Counted from the first letter of the stretch, positions 46,897 through 58,560 are shown. The stretch is 64,000 nt of DNA from Spirodela intermedia (GCA_902729315.2 LR746266.1:1307001-1371000), one strand, 5' to 3'. A program made the numbers and translations. The notes: generated by a model not told the origin, from the sequence alone.

Positions 46897-47331
46897 TGAT
46901 TAAGATACGAGTTATATCTCTTATGAAGCTTCGCAAACTGGATGATCAAAAGACATGCTAGGCCTCACACCAACCCAATAAGAGAGGACTGGGAGAAGGC
47001 AAAATTATTTATCTTTTAGTTTATGTTACATGGCATACATGTAATCTCCCATGAGATGAGATGTAAAAACTTGTTGATTTTATATCTCAAATTAGAGGCT
47101 TTCAAATCAAACCTAATAGCAATCTCATTTTCTGTCACTTGTGTGCCCTCTGTTAGTGGCTCTCCCCCTCTCCTTCCATAGAAAAGATGAAGGCACACAC
47201 AATGTAATTAGGGGGCCTTTGCCTAGTTTTCTATTGGTTAGTTGTTGCAAGCCAAAGTGAGTTTTTACACATATTCTTCTCACATCTTTGAATTAAGTTT
47301 TTTGTTTGGTTTTTTACTCTCCACAAAATCA
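46897..47331 (+). repeat. 3' LTR of the rearranged Copia element
   Basis: It begins TGATTAAGATAC after a polypurine tract and ends CCACAAAATCA. It is diverged from the 5' LTR by many substitutions and small gaps, indicating an old insertion. Confidence 0.8.
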
Positions 47332-49767
47332 ATATAAGGCTTTTCTATGAGTTTAGTCTTCATGTTGAAATTGGTTTCTATTTCAATCTCATTTCATTGA
47401 CATCAATAGTTCAGAAAATCAAAGTCCCACTTGATTCTAATGAGGTATGAGGGGATAAGATCTAGGGCGATTTGTATATGAGAGACAATCCAACAACACA
47501 AGAACAAGACCTATCACTAGTTAGAAGACTTGAATATCTCTATAACATAATTCATTCTATGGACACTAACCATATTAACAAAAACATTGTGAGCTTTTCA
47601 TTTTAGATCCTTGCAAAATCAGCCAAATATTAATTAGTATTTTGGAAATTCTTGGAGCTCAAAGACTAAAAGGTGATGTAAAAACATGAGGGTTTATTAA
47701 TAACGAATCTATTTTGTGAGAAAATCCTGCAATAATAAGTGGAAAAAGAAGATCTCCAAATGGGCCGACTAATAATTTGATCCTGTTACGGTAGGCGTGG
47801 AAATCTCAAAGATGCGCTTCTCCTACCTTATTTTAGCTAATGGATAGTCCACTAAGAAAATGTGCCGGACGTTAATCAACTGCTGGCCCAATGGGCTACA
47901 AACCCACCCCACAGGTAAAGCCCAACTATTAAAAAAATGGGCCAGCCCATTAACACAAATGGAACGTATTCCATCTCTAAATGAGCTCCTAATTAGCCAA
48001 ATCCATAAAGAAAATTGGAATGGCTTCCATCCCGAATTGGGCTCCTAACTACCCGAATGAATGGACGTGCCCAACTGAAAAATGGGCCTTGACCAACCCA
48101 GTCCTCCCCACGTGGGTGGGTTCCGAAGACAATAGATGGGCTTGAATTTATCACTTACCAATTGGGGCAACTGAAAGAAGCCCAAATATATTACAAAACG
48201 TGCACCGCCGATCCCAAAGTCGGCTGTGGGGCTATTTTATTAAGGCAGAAATAAATAGTCACTATTAACCCGATTAAATAAATGACCTCAAAGATGGGCC
48301 CCACCTACCTCAAAATGGGCTTCGACGTGCTCCAAGAGCGGATTCCCAACCCAACCCGTTGATTTATGGCAGTCTTAGTGCAGTTAATTTATAATTTATT
48401 TTACCTTCTTTTATTCATATCCGAGGTTGCTGATGATTTCCAGGGCACATAAAAATTAAATATGAAAAAATAAAGAATAAAAATATTCAATGAACTTAAA
48501 AACATCTAAAACAAAAAAACCCGACAAAATTAAGGATATTTTAAATATGAAGTCAAAAATTATACAAATATCTAAAAGCAAGATAATGCAGCCATACCGA
48601 ATTTTATTTTTTCTGATAGTAAAAACATAAAAACCTAAGACAAATAAATAATTTTAAATATGTTATATCCTTTGTAAATCAAAATAACACCTAGAATTTA
48701 TAATAATAAAAAGTATGGAAGACTCGGAAAAAAATGGAAATCTAAATGAGTATTAATGCATTCTTAAATATAAAAATCAAAATATTCTCATAACGTCAAA
48801 ATCAATTTTTTATTTCGTTCAATTCACCACCATTACGAATATTATTTTATCAGAACAATGGAACTAAGTCAAATAAAGTCGGTTGGGAAGATCCGGATTT
48901 AGGCGAATTTAGATTACCCATCAATTAATCAGATAAAGTAAACTCATATCAAATGCCCAGATGCAAACAAAACAAAAAAGTTATGCAGAAACATGTGAAA
49001 ACGCCAGACTGCTTCAAGATTTGGGAAAATCGTCCAAAACTCGGGGTTGAGCACTGCTTTGTAGGCTTTACTCTTCTAGGAACGGATTTCACGCGCCTTG
49101 AAACCCAAGATCTTGTGGATGCAGAGTTGCCCAATTGCTTTCACATAGTCTAAATAAATGACAAATTATTTTCGAACAAAAGCAAGGTTCTCAGGGTTTT
49201 ACATGAAAGTTATGATCTGTGGAAGGTGATGTGATGAAGACCCGAGGGAACAATGAAAGGGAATCCATGGAAGGAAGCAAAATACACAGAGATATCGCTC
49301 ACAGTTATATTCAAAACCCTCCAGCGTCCTCAGCTAAATCCCAGGTCTGAAAGCAAACAAAATCCAAAGAAATATGCCTGAAAAAAAGAAAAAAAAAAAG
49401 CGAATTCAGAATCCATGAACAGCATTGACTGATTAGCAACCGAAAAGTTGGTAATGTACAAGGATAAATAAAAATTATCATCTTCACCGATAGCATATAT
49501 TGCCAAAACTCTCCCTACACAATCTATGCCATAGATGATATAAAAACAAAAAAATAGAACTATAGATAAAGGAATATTGCAATCATCTTCTTTGTATTAA
49601 AATTCACATCAAACCAGAAAGTTTCACTTAGCATTGTCCATGCCTTGCTTTCAGTCATTATCCAGAAAGATAGTTACTTTCCATAAATACAGGCATGAAG
49701 TTAGGCAAACAGATAACTAATCATGAACTGAATGTTTCAGATAGAAAATAAGAAAAATGTCAATTAC
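47332..49767. other. Spacer between the Copia element and RPL17
   Basis: It includes a TGGGCC-rich block at 47860-48360 and AT-rich DNA after 48370. The last few hundred bases before 49768 should contain the RPL17 3' UTR. No gene is supported. Confidence 0.5.
47915..48100. repeat. Tandem ~54-bp repeat rich in TGGGCC motifs
   Basis: GGAACGTATTCCATC...GAGCTCCTAATTAGCC near 47960 recurs as GGAATGGCTTCCATC...GGGCTCCTAACTACCC near 48014. GCCCAACT-AAAAATGGGCC flanks both sides (about 47919 and 48069). Confidence 0.65.
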
Positions 49768-51449
49768 CTAGACAAGCTCAATGTAGGCCATGGGAGCATT
49801 GTCTCCTCGCCTAGGAAGGGTTCTGATAATTCTTGTGTAGCCTCCATTTCTTTCTCCGTATCTCCCAGGTACCTCGGCAAACAGGGCATGGACTATCTGT
49901 TTCTCATATATGAAGCCCAGAGCCTGCCTCCTCTTATGAAGAGACCCATCCTTGGCCAGGGTTATCATCTTATCAACATATTTCCTCATCGCGCTAGCCC
50001 TCGCTCTGGTAGTCTTGATTCTCCCATACTTCAGGAGCTGTGTTGTGAGGCAACGAAGCAGTGCTCTTCGCTGATCTGGAGGCCTGTTGAGTTTCGGAAC
50101 ACGTCTTCCATGTCTCATCGCATAGAACTTGCTTCCATTGTCAACGTTGATAAATGCCTGATCGCACTCAGCAGCATCTGGCACAGATATTTGAATAAAT
50201 CACATTTGGTTGCACCAATTCTCCCTTACACTCGTGAGAACTTTGCTAAAATGTTTAATAATTACGAAAGAGATAATAAGGTTAATTATCCTGAACGAAG
50301 TTGCCATCCTGAGTCAATGGTCGTTCAGCTGCACAGATAACTAAAAAATGCAAACTAAAATTATGTAACTAAATTACTTGAAGGTGCCATGAAGAAACTG
50401 TTCCTATATATAGAATAAATAGATAAAATGAAGCTGAAAGAAACTGTGAAGAAGCAAAAACGCGCTACAGAAGTCTGCCGCAAATAACTAAGCATCTGAC
50501 GTAAATGGGACGGAGTGTTGGGCTACTAAAAATCACACAGAAAATATGAGACTAGCTGCAAAGCGTAAAGGCAGATGTTCGAGAAGACAAAATAATTCAA
50601 AAGGGCGATATATTAAATGGCTCTTCTTAAAAGATTGTTGCAGTACTGACGGCAGGCGACAATCGAGGAAACTAAATCCATAAGGATTTAGATAAGCGCA
50701 AAGAAGACAAGAAGAACATTTAATGAGCATAGCATATAAGAAACTGATTGGAGGCATTGAAGAAAATAGAAAATTATGCAGAATAAAAATGAAATGGCAA
50801 GTGATCGAGTGGGTCGGAAGAAAAAGGATCCAAAGAGTCCATTAAAACTGTATTAGGGTGGAGGGTTCAGGCACCATCGTGGCAGACGGGGAAGGATGAA
50901 GGGCGAGTTGAGAGCAAAGGTGGTAAAGCATAGTGACTAAACTGAACGAGATCCTGCAATGAAGCTGGAAACTCACCCCCACAATAATACACCCAGACCA
51001 ATTACAGGTTCACTACGTGTTAGTAACGAGACGTTTCTGCGTAAGGTCAACGATGAATGTATCGAGAGGAATGTACCCCATAAAAAGTAGGATTATCTCT
51101 CACTGAAGAAGAAAGAATAATTTAGACAGACATTGAAATAGATTCTGAGTCAACAATTATAGAAATTCGACCGACAAAAAAGGCTGAGGATGAAAACAGC
51201 ATAATCTAGATAAATTCGCAACTCACCGGAACCGATCGAGAAGAGTGTGTTCAGGGTAGATAGACCGGAGTAGGACCTCAGGGGCGTGAGCTGCTTGCGG
51301 CGGGACAGCCCGAGTCTCGAAGAGGAGGGAAGAGAAGGGGCAGTAGCCGGGAGACGAAAGTGAGGAGGCTGAGACGAGGAACTCGAGGGGAGTGCGGCAC
51401 GCAGGGAAGCCATGCTCCACGGTGAGAGAGAAGTCGCCATCGCCGCCAT
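49768..51449 (-). CDS. RPL17: 50S ribosomal protein L17, chloroplastic
   Basis: Two exons, 51449-51227 and 50177-49768, join G|AT in frame to give 210 residues. The first 90 or so residues are Ser/Arg/Leu-rich, a plastid transit peptide. The bacterial-type L17 domain follows: [59 protein letters not shown] and [12 protein letters not shown], ending [11 protein letters not shown]17 binds 23S rRNA at the exit tunnel of the plastid large subunit. The start at 51449 ([17 protein letters not shown]) is the first in-frame Met with normal spacing; Met at 51440 or 51413 is possible. One intron of about 1.05 kb separates transit peptide from mature domain. A G-box next to an I-box lies about 135 bp upstream. 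Confidence 0.95.
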
Positions 51450-51559
51450 CGGGGAGCGGAGAGGAATCCTCGAGCAGCTCGGAGAAGCTCGCGAGTTGCC
51501 GCCGGGTTGGCTCAGGTTGCCCCTCCCTGCGCCTCTCAGAGCCTTCTGCCCTCGGCAGA

Positions 51560-51590
51560 GATAAGCCGCTATCCCCACCTTATCCACGTG
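51560..51590 (-). promoter_or_regulatory. I-boxes and G-box upstream of RPL17
   Basis: GATAAG is at 51560-51565 on the plus strand, and CTTATC at 51579-51584 runs directly into CACGTG at 51585-51590. The layout mirrors the joined pair upstream of NdhN. Confidence 0.55.
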
Positions 51591-51829
51591 TCTTTTCGGA
51601 TACATTTACCGGGTCTGAACCCGACCCGAATCACCCTGGGAAGCCCAAAGCTCTCTTATTGGGCTACCTCTTCTCGGGTAGTGCTTGCCACCGTTCTGCT
51701 CGCTATTCTTCTTACATCAGTCTAAACTCTGAGTGAATTTCATCCCAGATTATTGCATAAACGGTTTGAATTTTCCCCTTTTTAGATAGCACATGGTCTT
51801 ACTATCCAGTCAGCCTGTCATTTTCCCGA

Positions 51830-52078
51830 ATTACCTAGGAGTTTTTTTTTTTTTTTAACCAGAACCCAAAAAAATGAAGCTGTAGTTGACAGTTTTCAAT
51901 CTTATTGAGTCGCTATCTTTGAGGTAATCTTTGACTTATGACAAGGAAATTGAAACTGATCTCAGGCAATAAGTCAACCCCCCCCCCCCAAATGAGGTTG
52001 GCCACTGTAATGGCTCTAGAACTCTGAAAGGTCAAAGCTCAGTTGACCTTCTACCCGCAAAGGCAGACCGCTCTGGAG
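51830..52078. other. Spacer with poly-T and poly-C runs
   Basis: A T-run lies at about 51843-51857 and a C-run at about 51978-51989. W-box cores (TTGACT, TTGACC) are scattered. No gene is visible. Confidence 0.45.
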
Positions 52079-52234
52079 ATGCCAGAGGATCATTGGCTGG
52101 AGGGGAAGATTTCCATGGACTTCGTGAAGAAGAACGGTGAAGGGAGCTGGAATGATGCTCAGAAGTAATCAGGGGCATCGAGATGTGGCAAGGTGCTGCC
52201 AATCATGATGGGTCAACCATCCCATTTAAGAAGG
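52079..52234 (+). pseudogene. Fragment of an R2R3-MYB (GAMYB-like) gene
   Basis: One frame reads MPEDHWLEGKISMDFVKKNG, EGSWNDAQK, a stop, then SGASRCGKVLPIMMGQPSHLRR. This matches repeat R2 of GAMYB-type factors (VKKHGEGNWNAVQK-SG-RCGKSCRLRW-NHLR), including the conserved tryptophan and the RCGK core. A stop codon replaces the residue before SG, the SCRLRW segment is damaged and the first tryptophan region is shortened. No R3 repeat follows. The fragment has no visible neighbour exons, so it is a relic. Confidence 0.7.
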
Positions 52235-53938
52235 TATTAAGCTCCTTCTCGATCCACCAGGTTCCTTACTTCATGATCAGCTGCCCTCACCTTATTTCAT
52301 ATAACACAAGAATCCCTTTTTGGGGAATTACATTTGTTTTCATCATGATCTTCAAGATAGAACAATAAAATAATGCTTTTTTGAGGTTGACTTCTACAGT
52401 TTCCTTGTCTGGATTTGATTTTCCTGTGATCAATGTATGTTCTTGGCTTCAGAGTCATCCCCATCGTCATAATTCCTTCGGAGTTGCAGCCATCACGAGA
52501 ATACTCTGATGCTCACCCCCCCCCCCCTTCTTCCAGCTGCTCGAATGAACAGATGATGAAACCAAGATCTTCTTCCCACAAATCTCCCATCGGTCACATG
52601 AGATAGAGAATCAGGTCAGCGATGGAGACGACGCCATTGATGAGTCTGAATGGCCGCCTTCCTGAGATATCGGATGATATTGCTACCTACCATCATGTTT
52701 CAGATTTATGAAACCAGGAGAGGCCTACCCTGCCCCCACTCAATCCCTGATCCAGCTACTAGAGAGACTCCGAAGCCATGGCGTGTCAAATATGAATTTT
52801 GTGAAATACGACTGCAGTAAAAAATTAAAATTTTCAAATGACGTGTCAAATATGTGAGGAGATATTACTATTTATAGAATGCATTATTTTCAGATTTGGG
52901 ATGGTTTTATATTTTTTAAGGTCAACATTTTCTTAATCGCAGGCAAGATATATATTCTGTGGGCATGCTCTCAAACGAAGTATCAGCAACGCGAGGAGAG
53001 AGAGGATATTTTTATTTTATTTATAAAAAAAAGTAATTCAGGGTTCATGAACATTCTTTTAATTTAAAGGAAAAATCTGGCGATATTCGGGCAAGATATT
53101 TATGCTGATATATAGATATTCTTTACATGAAGATCCACTTCGTTGAGGAGAGATATTCCTAGGATATCGAGCTAAAAAAGTAAGCAGGCTTTCAGACATA
53201 TATTTTATATATATATATATATTATTAAATAAATATCCGGTAAAATATATTCGGTGATATTTATTTTCTTTTCATATGCAGAATCCCTCAGAACCGGATT
53301 CGATGGCTGCTCGGAGGCCCCGCTTTGAGAGGATGTTGCCACCCGAATTCCACGGCCTGACCGGCGGCGGCGCCGCCTTACCGACTGTAAGGCCTCTACG
53401 AAGCTTCCAGGTTAGAAAAATCCATGCTTTATTCGCTGACTTTGACCGACAACTATCACGTGCTTCCTTCCCCTGAGGCTCAGCAGAGCTATTTAAATGC
53501 TGGATGTCCCAGATACTGCGAGGAGTTGTTCTGCTGCCTTCGTGTTCCATCTGGGCCATTACTAAAAGCTCCCCGATTCAGAAAATCTTCCTCTCTCCGT
53601 AAATTTCGGTCTTATTTGGCCGTATTTTTTTGACCCGAAGGGAGAAGAAATGTTCATGCTTCAGATGGTAGAAGAAGAAAATCAGAAGACCAGGAAAGCA
53701 TATAGCAAAAATCATCCAGAACTCGAAGAAATTTGTTTTTTTTTTTTACTACCGGAGACGAGTTGAGATATATACAACCGACTTCTCTGGGGCCAGGAGA
53801 AACCCTAATGTGAATTTCTAGAACCAATCGAAGGAAAGGAAAAAGAAAGAATCTTTGGTTGCTGTTTCGTCTATCTTCATCTGTTATCTCTGGTTCCGAG
53901 CTCCGTCAGGGTATTGTTACCCCTGACCAGAAGAGATC
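52235..53938. other. Spacer; one exon-like frame at 53280-53409
   Basis: A plus-strand frame at 53280-53409 (NPSEPDSMAARRPRFERMLP onward) is bounded by ATATGCAG before and CAG|GTTAGA after, so it could be an internal exon, but I recognise no domain and no partner exons. A C-run lies at about 52517-52529 and a (TA)n run at about 53206-53222. Confidence 0.35.
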
Positions 53939-54946
53939 TCAGAAGGGTGGCAGGCCGCCCATTCCCGGTCTCAGCTGCGGGGAGGCGAGCCCCCCGAGGA
54001 GATAATCTTGATAGGAAAGGTCCCGGCCAGGGGCGGCGCCGTTGAAGGCCATGAAGGAGCTCTGAAGATCGTCCAGATTTAGATCCATGAACCAGTCGTT
54101 GTCCTCCTTCACCACCCTGGGAAACTCCAGCGATCTCGCCGCGTAATCTTCCACCGCCGCCGCCTCCGGGGGGGTGACCTCGTTCTCCACGTCCGACTCC
54201 GGCGTTCTCAAGCTCTCCGAGCCCGTATCCTCGCCGGCGTCCGCCACCGGCCGCCGCCTCTCCCAGTCGTTCTTCTTGTTGTAAAGCCGGCAAAGCACCC
54301 AGTCGTCGAGCTGCAGAAGCCACAGCCGGTCAGATCGAGCCCCCATCACCGGACCCGGAGACATTGCAGAAGCCATAGCCGGTCTTGCTTACCCTGAGGC
54401 TGCCGCCGCCCTTCTTGGCGGCGCGGTTGATGTTGGCGAGGCGATACTCGTGCATGATCCAGTTGGTCTTCACGCCCTTGGGAGCCTTGCCGGAGTAGAA
54501 TACCAGCGCCTTCTTGATCCCCACCGCCCTGTCGCTCCCCCCCGGCGTCACCGGCTTGTCGGCCCCTGTCGCCTTCCAGTACCCGCTTCCGGCGGCCCTG
54601 TTCGGCCGTGACCCGTTGGGGTACTTCCTGTCCCTCGGCGTGAAGAAGTACCACTCCCTCTTCCCGAACAGCGCCATCTCTGCTCCCACAGGAAACTCAT
54701 CCGTGAGTTGCAGAAGAGAGAGAAAGCTAGAGAGAGATAGAGAGAGGGGGCGAGGGGCGGGTGGGTACCTGGGAGCTGCCAAGGGTCGTACTTGTAGAGA
54801 TCGACCTCGGCGATAATGGGGACGGGGAGTTGCTGGTGGGCGGCCTTCCGGCAGAGGTAGTAGGACACTAGCTCCTCGTCGGTGGGATGGAAGCGGAACC
54901 CCGGAGGAAGATTCAGCTCCGCTTCTGCGTCTCTCATCCTCGCCAT
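53939..54946 (-). CDS. NAC domain transcription factor (ATAF/SNAC-like)
   Basis: Three exons, 54946-54769, 54679-54393 and 54310-53939, join in frame to give 278 residues. The NAC domain is complete: subdomain [59 protein letters not shown] and [33 protein letters not shown] then HEYRL, and [15 protein letters not shown]. The intron positions are those usual in NAC genes. The [13 protein letters not shown] end and NRAAKKG linker resemble the ATAF/NAC2 group, stress- and ABA-responsive regulators. The C-terminal activation region is acidic ([20 protein letters not shown]). A TATA-like TATTTAT lies about 115 bp upstream. The precise orthologue is not determined. Confidence 0.94.
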
Positions 54947-55060
54947 CTTCTCTGCTTCTGGAGGAATGGGGAGTTGGGTTGGTCTGGTTCACCGACTCCA
55001 GTCGTCTTCTCCGGCTCCGGGGACAATCTGACGTTCGAAAGAACCGATGTATCGAGGAGT

Positions 55061-55068
55061 TGCATAAA
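55061..55068 (-). promoter_or_regulatory. Candidate TATA box of the NAC gene
   Basis: On the gene strand the sequence is GAGTATTTATGC, about 115-122 bp before the start codon, in otherwise GC-rich DNA. Confidence 0.4.
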
Positions 55069-55089
55069 TACTCCTCCAGCTGAGAGTTA

Positions 55090-56254
55090 ATCCCACGTTG
55101 CCGATGTTTTTGGATGAGCTCGAAGGAAGTTTCCTTTTATTTTCCGCGCCGCCAGAAATAGCCGGCGCGACTTCCAGACGGTCAAAGGTCCCCACGAGGG
55201 CCTTAGTCATCTCTGAGTTGGTGGCTGTAAGAGGCGGCGAATATGCCAGCGCATCAGCTATTCCGCACGTTGTATTTATGCAAGCCACGTGTCGATCTGA
55301 TCGGCAATTGTCCTTAGCCGCCGCTAAAGAGAGACGCCGGGGACGACATTACGAACGATGGTGGGGACACGTTTAGCATACATACTTCCCAGCGATTGGT
55401 GCGTACAAGTAAGAAGCGGGGGCCGCCGCGGGGGTGTGGTTATTTCCCTATTTTTTAATAAAAAATAAAAAATCATAAATTTGGTTGTCTAGGCTTTTTG
55501 GATATCATATTTTTTATTACAAACATGTGATAAATAATAGATTTCAGGCATCTAATTCTCGTTTAGATGGCTCATGGTAGGTAAACTCACGTGGACACAA
55601 AAATCAACACCATTTTCCACATTCGATTTTGCTTTAAAATACTAGTGATTATGAAGAAACATGATTTATCTGTCTTATTTTTTATCCCTCAACAGTAAAA
55701 ACGTGGCATGTGTAGCGCCATTTTATTGGTATTTAAGCATTAAAAACATGTTTCTTCCTATATCTTCACATTTTAGTTCTTCAGAACCTCGTTACTCGAA
55801 TAATAAAAAAACCTTGGGGTTATTATTATATGTGGGTATAGGATGGGCACGTAGAGAGAGAGAAAGAGAGAGACAGACAGAGACAGAGACGGAGCTAGCG
55901 AACGAGCAAGAGAGCGACTCGGATGTGGTCAACCCATGTCGAATGTGGGGCCCATTGTAGTGACGTGTGCAACGCCATCGACGCAAATAGAGAACGTGAG
56001 ATTCAAAGTATTCATCCGCTACCTTTACAGCCGCCATCAGGGGGCGATCGTGCGTGGGCCGGATTGGACCGGCGGCAACCAGATAGGCAACGGGAACCGA
56101 ACCATTCAAATCAGGTCATACTTTCAACGGAGAGTCCGATGGAAATGGAAAATAACGTTGACTAGTTTACTTATTTTATTTGGTGGATAACTTAATCCTC
56201 GTATTTTAGATTGAGCCGGATCCGGGCCTTTGCCTTCTGAGTGGGCCATATGTG

Positions 56255-56257
<3 letters not shown>
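55090..56257. other. Spacer upstream of the NAC gene, no supported gene
   Basis: It contains an AT-rich part (55440-55810) and a CAGAGA/GA run at 55854-55890. Short frames show no domain. Confidence 0.5.
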
Positions 56258-56310
<53 letters not shown>

Positions 56311-56502
56311 TCGAGAGAGAGAGGGAGAGAGAAAGGATGAGAGAGGGAGAGAGAGATAGATAGATAGATAGATATATAGAGTGAGAGTGTGTGTATGAGA
56401 GAGAAAGATAGATAAATATATAGAGTGAGTGAGAGAGGGAGATAGATTGATAGATATATAGAGTGAGAGCGTGAGAAATAGAGATAGATAGATAGATAGA
56501 TA

Positions 56503-56571
<69 letters not shown>
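56258..56571. repeat. Compound microsatellite: (TA)n, GATA, then (GA)n
   Basis: An ACACATA/TA run occupies about 56258-56311, GAGA with GATAGATA and ATATAGAGTGAGAG units follow, and a pure GA run covers about 56506-56571. The Copia element at 56577 inserted at its right end. Confidence 0.92.
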
Positions 56572-56576
<5 letters not shown>

Positions 56577-56577
<1 letters not shown>

Positions 56578-56929
56578 GTTAGAATTAATCTCAATGTAGA
56601 CAATAATATATATGAATTATAAATTATGGGGTTATCATTGAATTAATCTCACTTAAAGAGATTAATTAGAATTTAAGTATTTGAGATTACAACCTCTCTC
56701 ATGAGTATGAGTATAAATATTAATGTGTAGAGATCATGAATTGTTCTAATTTTATGATGAACTAAATTAAAAAAAAAACACTAAGAGGCTAACCACATGT
56801 TGTCTATAAATAGGGGTCATGGTCCTTGGGACACACATCGTGAGTCATTCTTAGAATATCTTATTCCTCTAGAGTAAGTCATTTTATCATTTTTCATCTC
56901 TCTCAACAATAGATCTTTCAGATCCAATA
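56577..56929 (+). repeat. 5' LTR of the Copia element
   Basis: It starts TGTTAGAATTAATCTC and ends GATCCAATA, which corresponds to the canonical ...CCAACA end kept in the 3' copy. It includes CTATAAATAG, a likely TATA box, near 56802. Confidence 0.9.
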
Positions 56930-56931
56930 AG

Positions 56932-56944
56932 TGGTATCAGAGCC
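56932..56944 (+). other. Primer-binding site for initiator tRNA-Met
   Basis: TGGTATCAGAGCC, complementary to the 3' end of plant initiator tRNA-Met, lies two bases after the LTR end, as in most plant Copia elements. Confidence 0.9.
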
Positions 56945-56994
56945 AAATGTGTTGAGTTTTTCATTATTTTTCATTCATTTGGTATCATTTTTTG

Positions 56995-57235
56995 ATGTCT
57001 TATCTTGAGAATGGATTCATGCGTCCACTCTGAAAATCGTAAGGTTTTGACCTTAACATGGACGGATTAATGGGCCGTACAGGCCATGCAAATGAATCTG
57101 TCGACTCTTCTTCTTTCCCTACAGAGGAGGAGGAGTGTTGGTTTCTACACACCTCTCTTCCTCTCTTTTCTTGAAGGAAGATTTCCATTTGGAAATCGCA
57201 GCTCGACATAAGCTGATCCCTTAGCCAATGTGCCT
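56995..57235 (+). other. GC-richer block inserted in the Copia leader
   Basis: The leader between primer-binding site and GAG is about 1 kb, unusually long, and this block differs in composition from the AT-rich element around it. It includes TGGGCC-type DNA, a TTCCCTACAGAGGAGGAGG splice-acceptor-like stretch and two CTC-rich tracts. It may be host DNA captured by or inserted into the element. No protein is recognised. Confidence 0.4.
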
Positions 57236-57989
57236 GTTTACAATGATGCCGTCATGATGATAATGTTAGCATTTAGTTTTATGATGTCATGCCCATAAAA
57301 TAATTTAATTCAAATGTCTTTTTATTTCTAAAATATTTTTGATAATTTTCTATCAAAAATTATTTATAGAGTTATTTGAAAATTTCAATATTTATGTTTA
57401 CATTGAGTATAGTTAAGTCATGATTCAAATTTTGGTACATGTATGATATTTTAGTATTATTACTTGAAGTAACATCCTACCAAAGTAAGCTCTCTTGTAG
57501 ATATTAGTTTTTCTGACATATGAGATATTGTGTATGTGATTTTGTAGATACTAATTGACCCAAAAGAAAATTTAGTATTTTACTAATTATATATATTTAT
57601 GATAATAAAAATGTGATAATTATTTAATATTTTCATGTGAATAATAAGTCGGTTCAAAGAAAGACTTTGATAGAAACTTATTGACAATATTATTATCTAA
57701 AGACCATGTATTAATATTGTACTCAATATCTTGTGATGGAAAGTACCATTATTTGAAAATCAAGTTACTTATGTGAGCTTTATATTATTCTTTGTACACA
57801 TTTTAAGTTTCCTATACTATTTCTACATAGATAAATTTTATTCCTATGTTAAATGACACAAATGTCAAGTCATATAAATAAAACATTATGACAATTCTCG
57901 GTTGTATAAATCTAGACATTACCTTAAGAGAAGATCATCCTATAAACTCTCATGAGAATAAGTGAAATGCAGATAAGTGAAACCGATCT

Positions 57990-58560
57990 AATTGCATGAG
58001 TCTTATGATCATGAAACATGCTATTTTAGAAGCCTTCATGGGCACTTTGTTTGAAGAGACAATTACAACAAAAAATTTCTTTAAAAAACATGAGAAAAAG
58101 TTTACTAAGAATGATGCAGTCGAAAGAATGATTTTAGCAAAACTTCTCTCTTTAAAGTATCAAGGCAAGGAAAGTATAAAAAAGTATATTCTTGAGATGT
58201 TTCATGTTATATCAAAACTAAAGGCACTAAAGTTAGAGCTATCAAAATATTTGTTCATGCACTTAGTTTTGATTTATTTTCCTACACAATTTAGTCAATT
58301 TAAGGTAAGTTATAATTGTCAATAAAACAAAAGGTCTTTAAATGAGCTCATATCACTATAGGTGAAGAAAGGTTGAAGTGAGATAAATATGAGAGTATTC
58401 ATTTGGCCATGACCTCTAAAAATAAATTCAAGAAAAGACTTACGATCAATAAAGCTATAGGTGAACCACCACTAAAGAAATAACAAATAAAGTAAGATAA
58501 AGAATCTACTTGTTTCTTTTGTAATCATGGTGGTCGCATAAATAATAATTGTACCAAGTA
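57990..58560 (+). pseudogene. Copia GAG with degenerate zinc knuckle
   Basis: An open stretch at 57996-58322 gives ILEAFMGTLFEETITTKNFF, LLSLKYQGKESIKKYILEMF and ISKLKALKLELSKYLFMHLV, a typical UBN2 GAG. Further on, CFFCNHGGRINNNC at 58511-58552 is a CCHC knuckle in which the histidine is replaced by Arg. Stops separate the two parts. Confidence 0.85.

Larger units (their letters stand above)
39788..47331 (+). mobile_element. Old, rearranged Ty1/Copia LTR retrotransposon with inverted integrase segment
   Basis: Related LTRs bound the element: 39788-40258 and 46897-47331. On the plus strand a decayed GAG follows the 5' LTR and a decayed RNase H precedes the 3' LTR, each in its expected place. 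Between them a decayed Copia integrase lies on the minus strand (41140-42020), opposite to the flanks, and no RT is recognisable in the remaining 4.4 kb. Either an internal inversion or a nested second element explains this. A degenerate primer-binding site (TGGATCATAGG, compare TGGTATCAGAGC) follows the 5' LTR. The flanking five bases do not match, so no target-site duplication survives. The coding capacity is destroyed. Confidence 0.78.
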
